Source: Actinomycetota bacterium
GTDB taxonomy: Bacteria > Actinomycetota > Actinomycetes > Nanopelagicales > Nanopelagicaceae
Direction of reading: 5' to 3'
DNA length: 20,484 bases
Assembly (NCBI GenBank): GCA_947494085.1
Contig: CANLTP010000010.1
Coordinates: 1-20,484 of the forward strand
The translations under genes and the position numbers were made by a program. Positions 1 through 6,089 of the stretch are shown here, piece after piece; positions within the stretch are counted from its first letter, which is position 1; the number at the start of each line of letters is the position of its first letter. The notes under the pieces were generated by a model. That model was not told where the DNA came from. It made no database searches and saw nothing but the letters and a program-made list of their open reading frames with translations.

Positions 1-17
1 AAAGAAAAGGAAATGCC

Positions 18-563
18 ATGAACGTGTTAGACGCGGTAGATGCCGCATCACTTCGCTCCGATGTTCCAACCTTCCGTTCCGGAGACGAAATCAAGATTCA
101 CGTTCGTGTTATCGAAGGTAACAAGAGTCGTATCCAGGTTTTCCAAGGTTTAATTATTCGTCGTCAAGGTTCAGGCGTCCGTGAAACTTTCACAATCCGC
201 AAGCTTTCTTACGGTGTCGGAGTAGAGCGCACATTCCCAATTCACACACCTGTAATTGAAAAGTATGAAATGGTCCGTCGCGGAGATGTCCGTCGCGCCA
301 AGCTTTATTACCTACGCGAACTTCGCGGTAAGGCTTCAAAGATTAAAGAGCGTCGTGGAATTGGCGGCGAGTTTATTGTTGAAGAGACAATCGCAGCAGC
401 CCCAGCCGGCGCCGCAGCAGCAGTTGTTGCAGCAGCAGCCACAACAGCCGATCTTGAAACTGTTGAAACTGTAGAAGCGCCAGTTGTTGAAACTGTAGAA
501 GCACCAGTAGCAGAAGTTGTCGAAACTCCTGAAGCTGTTGTTGAAACTACTCCAGAAGCGTAA
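18..563 (+). CDS. rplS: 50S ribosomal protein L19 with a long acidic C-terminal tail
   Basis: Structural protein of the large ribosomal subunit, located at the 30S-50S interface. Residues 1 to about 115 carry the conserved L19 fold, with recognisable stretches such as [38 protein letters not shown] and [19 protein letters not shown]19 proteins are normally about 115-120 residues; this one has 181. The extra 60 or so residues are Ala-rich and then a Val/Glu/Thr/Pro low-complexity acidic tail containing a tandem VETVEAPV repeat. The start ATG has a good Shine-Dalgarno AAGGA at 7-11 with a 6-nt spacer. It is followed by lepB and rnhB, the order common in Actinobacteria (rplS-lepB-rnhB). The core identification is certain. 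The tail is in frame with no sign of a frameshift, and its function is unknown. Confidence 0.97.
   Translation: MNVLDAVDAASLRSDVPTFRSGDEIKIHVRVIEGNKSRIQVFQGLIIRRQGSGVRETFTIRKLSYGVGVERTFPIHTPVIEKYEMVRRGDVRRAKLYYLRELRGKASKIKERRGIGGEFIVEETIAAAPAGAAAAVVAAAATTADLETVETVEAPVVETVEAPVAEVVETPEAVVETTPEA
462..509 (+). repeat. 24-bp in-frame tandem repeat in the rplS tail
   Basis: Two adjoining 24-bp units (462-485 and 486-509) match at 22 of 24 positions. Each encodes VETVEAPV. A weaker related motif continues downstream ([16 protein letters not shown]). Just upstream, at about 390-440, lies a GCA/CAG-rich stretch encoding the alanine run. Both suggest that the tail grew by slippage or duplication while staying in frame. 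Confidence 0.9.
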
Positions 564-589
564 ATAACTCTTAAGTGCGTTTAATTTAA

Positions 590-1276
590 ATGCGCGCTCC
601 AAAGAAAGGTTCGCTGCTTCGCGAACTCCCAATAATCATCGTCTCGGCTCTAGTCGTATCGATAATCGTCAAAACTTTCTTCATCCACTTTTTCTTCATC
701 CCTTCTGGCTCAATGGAGAACACCCTTCAAGTCGGCGATCGCATTGCAGTTAACAAATTTGGAAGTTACTTCGGCGATATTAAACGTGGCGAAGTTGCCG
801 TCTTTCGAGATCCGGCAGGTTGGCTTGGAACTCCATCTGAGAGCACCGATCCTAAAATTATTCAAAGCATAAAGAGCGGCCTAGTTACAGTTGGAGTTCT
901 TCCAGACCCAGCAAAACAATATTTAATTAAACGCGTAATTGGCGTTGGCGGCGACACTGTTACTTGTTGCGACAAGAAGGGCTTCCTTACAGTAAACGGA
1001 ACCTCAGTTGTCGAGCCTTATATTTATACCGGTGATAAACCAAGTGACACCGAATTTAGCGTCACAGTTCCAAAGGGCTTTGTCTGGGTAATGGGCGATC
1101 ATCGCGGAGCAAGTGCTGATTCAAGATTCCATACCGATGACATCCACAAAGGCATGGTTCCGTTATCTTCAGTGGTAGGTCGAGCAACCGTAGTTGTCTG
1201 GCCATTTAATCATCTGAAGTTCTTAAGTGTTGGCAGCGATTTATCTAAGGTTGAAATAAAAATACCAAGTAAGTAA
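590..1276 (+). CDS. lepB: Signal peptidase I
   Basis: Membrane-bound serine protease (S26 family) that removes signal peptides from secreted preproteins on the outer face of the membrane. The 228-residue protein has one N-terminal membrane anchor (about residues 12-36). The catalytic Ser box PSGSMENTL follows (Ser41), then the Lys-general-base box YLIKRVIGVGGDTV (Lys114) and the conserved GDHRGASADSR box. The DPAGWLGTPSESTDP-type insertion between the two catalytic boxes resembles other actinobacterial enzymes. The start ATG lies 26 nt after rplS. It has no clear Shine-Dalgarno (the upstream sequence is TTTAATTTAA), but no better start would keep the anchor. It is probably co-transcribed with rplS and rnhB. 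Function is confident from both catalytic boxes. Confidence 0.96.
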   Translation: MRAPKKGSLLRELPIIIVSALVVSIIVKTFFIHFFFIPSGSMENTLQVGDRIAVNKFGSYFGDIKRGEVAVFRDPAGWLGTPSESTDPKIIQSIKSGLVTVGVLPDPAKQYLIKRVIGVGGDTVTCCDKKGFLTVNGTSVVEPYIYTGDKPSDTEFSVTVPKGFVWVMGDHRGASADSRFHTDDIHKGMVPLSSVVGRATVVVWPFNHLKFLSVGSDLSKVEIKIPSK

Positions 1277-1286
1277 TGAAAATATT

Positions 1287-1892
1287 GTGAGAATCGAATC
1301 CACGTTAATTGCCTCTGGAATCAAGAAGATTGCTGGCGTTGATGAAGCCGGCCGCGGACCATGTGCCGGACCACTTGTAGTAGCTGCGGTAATTCTGAAA
1401 GATCCCTTTTCTCCTGAACTCGCTGAGGTCCGAGATTCCAAGGAATTATCCGAAGCGATGCGCGAAAAACTCTTTGATGTTGTTATAGAACAGGCTTTAA
1501 GTTATTCAATCATTGAAATATCGGTAGCAGAGATTGATAGTTTCGGACTTCACAAATCTAACCTCGAAGGCATGCGCCGAGCAATCAATTCGTTAGAAGT
1601 GGTTCCTGAATATGCATTAACCGATGGATATGCAATTGAAGGCCTGGCTATCCCAAATTTAGCTGTTTGGAAGGGCGATCAAGTTGCTGTTTCAATTAGC
1701 GCAGCATCAATCCTGGCCAAGGTTTATCGCGATCGCGAATTAGTAAAACTAGATGCAAAGTATCCGGGATACGGACTGGCAAAACATAAGGGCTATATAA
1801 CCGCTGCCCACACCAAGGCTTTGGGTGAATTAGGAGTGACTGAGATTCATCGTAAATCTTTCGCCAATATTGCAGCGCTTCTAAATAAATAA
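1287..1892 (+). CDS. rnhB: Ribonuclease HII
   Basis: Cytoplasmic endonuclease that cuts the RNA strand of RNA-DNA hybrids and starts removal of misincorporated ribonucleotides from DNA. The signature IAGVDEAGRGPCAGPLVVAA gives the catalytic Asp19-Glu20. The third acidic residue is in LTDGYAI (Asp113), and the SAASILAKVYRDR box carries the fourth (Asp149). The 201-residue length is normal for the family. The start is GTG, 10 nt after the lepB stop, with no obvious Shine-Dalgarno. Re-initiation after lepB translation is plausible. In many actinobacteria this gene is followed by a DUF2469 gene, yraN and comM; none of them is present here. Confidence 0.95.
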   Translation: MRIESTLIASGIKKIAGVDEAGRGPCAGPLVVAAVILKDPFSPELAEVRDSKELSEAMREKLFDVVIEQALSYSIIEISVAEIDSFGLHKSNLEGMRRAINSLEVVPEYALTDGYAIEGLAIPNLAVWKGDQVAVSISAASILAKVYRDRELVKLDAKYPGYGLAKHKGYITAAHTKALGELGVTEIHRKSFANIAALLNK

Positions 1893-1933
1893 GCTCTTCT
1901 AGCATGCCAATTATGCCTTCCATCATCGCTACT

Positions 1934-1947
1934 TGTAATCGATTACA
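1934..1947. promoter_or_regulatory. Perfect 14-bp palindrome, LacI/GalR-type operator
   Basis: TGTAATCGATTACA is a perfect inverted repeat with a central CG. It matches the general LacI/GalR-family operator form TGTAAnCGnTTACA. It lies in the 82-nt gap between rnhB and the next gene, 27 nt before that gene's TTG start. That position suits repression at or just after the promoter. No LacI-family regulator gene is visible in the window, so the link to a regulator is inference. Confidence 0.5.
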
Positions 1948-1974
1948 TCTATTGAGCAGGGGTAAGTTAAGTGA

Positions 1975-2361
1975 TTGAATAACCCCATGAAGTTCGAAGA
2001 TTTAAAAATTTGGTGGAATTCCCAAACAACTGATTCTTCAGGGAACAAAACGCCACTTATAAAGTGGGGAAGCTCGTCAGACAACATTGAACTCTCGACA
2101 ACAATTCGAACCGACCCAGAGAAAAAGGCGATACTTGAGAAACGAATAGTTTTTGAGGTTGCTCGGGGAGCAAGACTTACATATAAGGGTGAATTCGAAG
2201 CTGTTTTTGAGATAGGAAAGCGCCCAAACCATATTTTGCACCTTTTATTGTCGATTGTAACTGTTGGAATTTGGCTTCTGGTTTGGTTGATTATTTCAAT
2301 GGGTAGTGGCGTGCAAAGCTATAAAATTTCGATTGATAAATTTGGAAATATTCATTACTAA
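1975..2361 (+). CDS. Small single-pass membrane protein of unknown function
   Basis: I do not recognise this 128-residue protein. About 85 polar, cytoplasmic-looking residues come first, including two adjacent Trp (KIWWNSQ). The central part alternates hydrophobic and polar residues like beta strands (RIVFEVARGARLTYKGEFE). One strong hydrophobic segment follows at about residues 87-109, then a short tail (YKISIDKFGNIHY). There is no signal peptide, so the likely layout is a soluble domain anchored by a C-terminal helix. The start could be TTG 1975 or ATG 1987. A GGGG-containing purine stretch at about 1958-1965 is well placed for TTG and too far from the ATG. The gene sits where yraN and comM are often found, and a LacI-type palindrome lies just upstream. 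The coding call is supported by length, the RBS and the clear membrane segment. Confidence 0.7.
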   Translation: MNNPMKFEDLKIWWNSQTTDSSGNKTPLIKWGSSSDNIELSTTIRTDPEKKAILEKRIVFEVARGARLTYKGEFEAVFEIGKRPNHILHLLLSIVTVGIWLLVWLIISMGSGVQSYKISIDKFGNIHY

Positions 2362-2378
2362 TAAAGATTTAAGCCTGT

Positions 2379-2405
2379 TTATCAACAGCTAAAATTTATC
2401 AACAG
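2379..2405 (+). repeat. Two direct copies of TTATCAACAG upstream of dprA
   Basis: TTATCAACAG occurs at 2379-2388 and again at 2396-2405, in the 95-nt gap before dprA. The first copy also sits in a short hairpin (CTGTT/AACAG, 4-nt loop, 2375-2388). The 9-mer TTATCAACA is one base from the classical DnaA box TTATCCACA. Two close copies could bind DnaA or another regulator near the dprA promoter. It could also be chance in AT-rich DNA. Confidence 0.35.
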
Positions 2406-2442
2406 TATAAGTATTTTATTGAATCTCATTCTCTAAAACTTT

Positions 2443-2448
2443 TACTAT
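2443..2448 (+). promoter_or_regulatory. Putative -10 box for leaderless dprA
   Basis: TACTAT fits the actinobacterial TANNNT -10 and ends 8 nt before the dprA ATG at 2457. There is no Shine-Dalgarno in between. The likely transcription start would therefore fall at or next to the start codon. No convincing -35 is seen. Confidence 0.4.
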
Positions 2449-2456
2449 TACTCGAC

Positions 2457-3335
2457 ATGGATAAGAAACTATTAGCTCGCGCCCAACTCTTCTCAACCAT
2501 CGAAGGTGGCTCAATCTTTTGGAGTCACGAGATTGAAGAACTAGGACCAATAGAAGTTAGAGATCGAATTATTTTCGACCACTACGGAAGATTGCATTCG
2601 GCACTCAAAATCTCCGAGCGACTAAAGCAAACTAATGGGGAAGAGGTCTTGGCCCAGATAACAAGTGCCGGTGCATTTATTCTGACCGCAGAAGATTCTG
2701 ATTGGCCAGTTTCTTTAAATGATCTTGCAGCACCACCGATCGCGCTTCTTATTAAGGGACAGCGCGAGAATCTTTCGAGCTTGGCAAATTCCATTTCGAT
2801 TGTCGGAACTAGAAATCCAACACCGTATGGGCTGCGGATTGCGGGGGACTTCGGAGTTGGTGTGGCAGATCATGAATGGGCGGTTGTAAGTGGCGGAGCT
2901 ATTGGGATTGATGCAGCAGCGCATAAAGGTTGTTTAGTCGGAGAAGGAATTACTGTTGCGGTTCTTGGTGGTGGATTTAATAAAAATTATCCAGCAGCGC
3001 ATGAAAGATTATTCGCCGAGATTAGTGATAGCGGAATCTTGATTTCAGAAGTAATGCCAGATGTTCCTGCGATTCCACATCGCTTCTTGACTCGCAACCG
3101 TTTGATTGCTGCACTTTCGAAGGCAACTGTTGTGGTTGAGGCAGCTTTTCGAAGTGGTTCTCTTCGAACCGCACGCGATGCTGCAGAGATATTTAGACCA
3201 GTAATGGCAGTTCCTGGTCCGATAAATGCACCAACGAGCGAGGGTTGTCATCGTCTAATAGTCGAACGAGTTGCGGAATTAGTTTGCTCAGTGTCAGAAA
3301 TTATGGAATTGGTGAAGCCCATAAGTATTAAGTGA
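2457..3335 (+). CDS. dprA: DNA-processing protein DprA (Smf), short form
   Basis: DprA binds incoming single-stranded DNA in natural transformation and loads RecA. The Rossmann-like core is clear: SIVGTRNPTPYG, VVSGGAIGIDAAAHKG, TVAVLGGGFNKNYPAAH, GILISEVMPD, FLTRNRLIAALS and VVEAAFRSGSLRTARDAAE. A short N-terminal region of about 70 residues precedes the core. At 292 residues it is shorter than many homologues and ends soon after the core (GCHRLIVERVAELVCSVSEI), so the C-terminal winged-helix domain appears to be absent or reduced. The start ATG has no Shine-Dalgarno but has a -10-like TACTAT 8 nt upstream, suggesting a leaderless transcript. comM, its frequent neighbour, is missing. The family call is sure. 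Whether this organism is transformable cannot be judged here. Confidence 0.95.
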   Translation: MDKKLLARAQLFSTIEGGSIFWSHEIEELGPIEVRDRIIFDHYGRLHSALKISERLKQTNGEEVLAQITSAGAFILTAEDSDWPVSLNDLAAPPIALLIKGQRENLSSLANSISIVGTRNPTPYGLRIAGDFGVGVADHEWAVVSGGAIGIDAAAHKGCLVGEGITVAVLGGGFNKNYPAAHERLFAEISDSGILISEVMPDVPAIPHRFLTRNRLIAALSKATVVVEAAFRSGSLRTARDAAEIFRPVMAVPGPINAPTSEGCHRLIVERVAELVCSVSEIMELVKPISIK

Positions 3336-3347
3336 GAGAATTCAGGC

Positions 3348-4262
3348 ATGAGTGTTGATCACAAAGCGGGCTTCGTCGCAATTATCGGGCGCCCAAATGT
3401 TGGTAAATCCACTCTTGTTAATGCGCTCGTTGGCCGCAAAATAGTTATTACTTCAAAGCATCCAAATACAACACGTAATCCAATTCGTGGGATTATTTCT
3501 AAACCGGATTATCAAATGATTGTGGTTGATACCCCAGGTATTCATAAGCCAAAGACGCTTCTTGGTTCAAGGCTGAATTCGATGGTTTCTGAGAATCTGG
3601 AATCTGTTGACGCAGTTCTAATCTGTCTTCCAGCTGATGAAGAAATTGGTTTTGGAGATGAATACATCGCCAAGCAGGTATTACACCAACGTCGCGTATT
3701 TATCGCAGTTACTAAGACTGACAGTGTTAAGCAAGAAACACTTCTATCTAAATTAATAGAGGTCGGGGAGTTTGCAAAAAGAGTGGGATTAACTGTTGCA
3801 GAAATTGTTCCAATTTCAGCTAAGAATTTAGATCAGACTGAACTTTTACTTGGTTTATTGGCAGAAAAGCTGCCAGTCTCACCATCGCTTTATCCGGAAG
3901 ATATAACAACTGATCAAGCTGCTGAGATGACAATTACTGAATTGATTCGCGAAGCCGCAATTGAGAATCTTTATGAAGAAGTTCCGCACTCAATCGTTGT
4001 AACAATTGATGAGATGGCTAAGCGGGAAGGCAAAGATTTCTTTGATATTCACGCGACACTTCATGTTGAACGAGACAGCCAGAAATCAATCGTTATCGGA
4101 CCACAGGGATCAAGGTTGAAAGATATTGGAGTTCGGGCAAGAGGTTCAGTTGAGACATTTCTGGATGCAAAAATATTTTTAGGGTTACATGTGAAAGTTA
4201 GCAAAGAGTGGCAACGAGATGCCAAGGCACTTACAAAGCTTGGATTTATTGAGCGGAAGTAG
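3348..4262 (+). CDS. era: GTPase Era, 16S rRNA maturation factor
   Basis: Essential GTPase that binds the 3' end of 16S rRNA and helps 30S subunit assembly. G1 is GRPNVGKS (residues 14-21), G3 is DTPGIHK (61-67), G4 is TKTD (122-125) and G5 is the PISAKN box. The C-terminal KH domain holds the GxxG loop in VIGPQGSRLKDIG. The 304-residue length is normal. The start ATG lies 12 nt after the dprA stop and is probably co-transcribed. In many actinobacteria era lies with ybeY and recO; here it follows dprA, a local rearrangement. Its last 17 nt overlap the 3' end of the convergent permease gene. Confidence 0.96.
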   Translation: MSVDHKAGFVAIIGRPNVGKSTLVNALVGRKIVITSKHPNTTRNPIRGIISKPDYQMIVVDTPGIHKPKTLLGSRLNSMVSENLESVDAVLICLPADEEIGFGDEYIAKQVLHQRRVFIAVTKTDSVKQETLLSKLIEVGEFAKRVGLTVAEIVPISAKNLDQTELLLGLLAEKLPVSPSLYPEDITTDQAAEMTITELIREAAIENLYEEVPHSIVVTIDEMAKREGKDFFDIHATLHVERDSQKSIVIGPQGSRLKDIGVRARGSVETFLDAKIFLGLHVKVSKEWQRDAKALTKLGFIERK

Positions 4263-5118
4263 TTGTTTTACGACTTGCAAAATAGCTGCCAATTAAAACA
4301 AGTGGTAGGCCAATTGCGATTCCCAGAGTAAATGGTTCGTTAAGAATAATTACACCAAGCATGACTGCGAATGCGGTATTCAAATAAGTTACAAGCGAGC
4401 CTCTCGCGGTTCCAATATCTTTAATTAATTGGAAGAAGAGAATGAATGCCAGCGCAGTTGGGAACAATCCAAGGATTATTACTGAACCCAGGGCTTCGGT
4501 GGAAGGCACTTTGTCCGGCATATATAAGAATAAAAATGGAAGATAAACAATTACTGTGAAAACCATCGCAACTGCATTAATTGAAATGGGTTCAATATGT
4601 GGAATCTTTGAGGTAACCATTGTGACCGCCCAGGCATAGCCGATTGCAGCAATCAAGATCATAAAAATCGCAACGATTGATTGGCGGCCAGAGAAACTTT
4701 CAATTCCAACAACAAGAACAATCCCGATAAACCCAATCAAAATTCCAATCAAACGTTTGCTCTGCCAAACAGTTTTATCACCATGAAGAGATGCGATTAA
4801 TGTGGCCCAGATTGGAACGGTTGCAACCAGTAAGCCAGCTAAGCCAGAAGTCATCTTCTCTTCTGCGGCTGTAATCAAGAACCAAGGGCCAATCATTTCG
4901 CCTATGGCGTAGGGGATTACATATCGCCAAGCTTTGATCGCCGGCATCAGCGAACCGCGCCGCATTGCCATTGGAACAAGAATTGCACTTCCAATAACAA
5001 CTCGAGATAAGACAATTATGGTGGGCGATAATTCTTCAACCGCTACTTTAATTAGTAAGTAGGGAATTCCCCAGAGAAATCCGACGAATATGAAGAGAAA
5101 CCAATTTCGTCTGGACAT
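4246..5118 (-). CDS. DMT/EamA-family membrane transporter
   Basis: Integral membrane permease of the drug/metabolite transporter superfamily. The 290 residues form about ten hydrophobic helices in two EamA repeats of roughly equal size. The first begins FLFIFVGFLWGIPYLLIKVA. The second ends with the typical ALGSVIILGLFPTALAFILF and VMLGVIILNEPFTLG segments. Substrates in this family include amino acids and other metabolites, and sequence alone does not tell which. The start ATG at 5118 lacks a clear Shine-Dalgarno and lies 36 nt after the upstream esterase gene on this strand. The 3' end overlaps era tail-to-tail by 17 nt, so any terminator must lie inside a gene. A second, distinct EamA permease is encoded at 11596-12465. 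Confidence 0.88.
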   Translation of the reverse strand: MSRRNWFLFIFVGFLWGIPYLLIKVAVEELSPTIIVLSRVVIGSAILVPMAMRRGSLMPAIKAWRYVIPYAIGEMIGPWFLITAAEEKMTSGLAGLLVATVPIWATLIASLHGDKTVWQSKRLIGILIGFIGIVLVVGIESFSGRQSIVAIFMILIAAIGYAWAVTMVTSKIPHIEPISINAVAMVFTVIVYLPFLFLYMPDKVPSTEALGSVIILGLFPTALAFILFFQLIKDIGTARGSLVTYLNTAFAVMLGVIILNEPFTLGIAIGLPLVLIGSYFASRKTTTSAQ

Positions 5119-5154
5119 TGGGTTAGTTTCTACTAATTCGTATTAAATTCAAAA

Positions 5155-6087
5155 TCAACGAGCAAGCAGAGCATTAATTTCATCTGCAACGTGCTGATGT
5201 AAGACGTTGGCCTCAGGGGTAATGCCAGCCAATGTGAAGTATCCGTGAATCATGCCTTCATATTCCCGATAAACAGTTGATACTCCAGATTTTCGCAGAA
5301 GTTCTGCATAGATATAACCATCATCAATTAGCGGATCAAATTCGGCAGTAGTGATAATCGCAGGTGCGAGATTAGAGAAATCTTTTGCTGCGGCGGGAAC
5401 CGCATATGGATTCTTGGCATCAGCCTTTCGCGCAAGATATTGCTCCCAGAACCACTTCATCGCCTTGGTGCTTAAGCCATACCCGTCACTATTTTTATAG
5501 GCAGATTCATAATTCATTTCATAGTCATTGCATGGATAAATAAGTAGTTGGAATGCAAGGTTTACATCGCCGGTATCTCTGGCTTTAATCGCAACGCCTG
5601 CCGCTAAATTTCCTCCGGCGCTATCTCCGCCGACTCCAATTTGGGTTGGATCTATTCCAAGTTTTTCGGCATTTTCCGCGACCCATAACAAAGTTGCATA
5701 ACAATCATCAAATGGAATTGGAAATGGCGCTTCCGGTGCCTTCTGATAGTTAACTGCAATAACTACAAATTGCCCCTTGTTGGCGAGTGAACGCATGGGT
5801 TGCTCGTAACTATCTAAATTGTTTATTACCCAGCCACCGCCATGGAAGAAAACAAGCACAGGCAAAACTGCACCCTTCACCGGGCGATAAATTCGAATTG
5901 GGAGGTCGGCAGTAGGTCCAGGAATAAAGCGATGCGTTACATCAAATATTTTTTCAGGCTCACCGGATTGAACTGCTCGGTTCTCTAAATTTTTGCGAAG
6001 CGTTGCAACTGGTGCCTGCCAAACTTCCGGTAATCCACTTTCACTACGCGCTTGAAGATAAGCAACAAGTTCTGGTTTAAGCCCCAT
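5155..6087 (-). CDS. Alpha/beta hydrolase, hormone-sensitive-lipase-type esterase
   Basis: Probable carboxylesterase of the HSL (family IV) group. Numbered from the ATG at 6087 (310 residues), the oxyanion-hole motif HGGGW is at 82-86. The nucleophile elbow GDSAGG has Ser156. The other triad members are likely Asp251 (EFDPLIDDG) and His281 (MIHGYF). No signal peptide is visible, so it should act in the cytoplasm. The ATG starts 2 nt after the xylB stop and has AGGG 9 nt upstream. A TTG at 6096, overlapping xylB, is the alternative start. Close coupling to xylB suggests a role in sugar use, for example deacetylation of an acetylated pentoside; that is inference. The natural substrate is unknown. 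Confidence 0.88.
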   Translation of the reverse strand: MGLKPELVAYLQARSESGLPEVWQAPVATLRKNLENRAVQSGEPEKIFDVTHRFIPGPTADLPIRIYRPVKGAVLPVLVFFHGGGWVINNLDSYEQPMRSLANKGQFVVIAVNYQKAPEAPFPIPFDDCYATLLWVAENAEKLGIDPTQIGVGGDSAGGNLAAGVAIKARDTGDVNLAFQLLIYPCNDYEMNYESAYKNSDGYGLSTKAMKWFWEQYLARKADAKNPYAVPAAAKDFSNLAPAIITTAEFDPLIDDGYIYAELLRKSGVSTVYREYEGMIHGYFTLAGITPEANVLHQHVADEINALLAR

Positions 6088-6089
6088 GC

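Noticed and set aside
390..440. CAG/GCA triplet-rich stretch as a possible non-coding repeat or recombination site
   Set aside because: It is in frame within rplS and simply encodes the alanine run.
336..632. 98-codon minus-strand frame rich in Cys, Asn and Phe
   Set aside because: It is the antisense shadow of the repetitive rplS tail; the odd composition comes from the Ala/Glu/Val codon repeats.
2379..2405. Possible replication origin because of DnaA-like boxes
   Set aside because: Only two imperfect boxes, no AT-rich unwinding region with more boxes, and no dnaA, dnaN or gyrB nearby.
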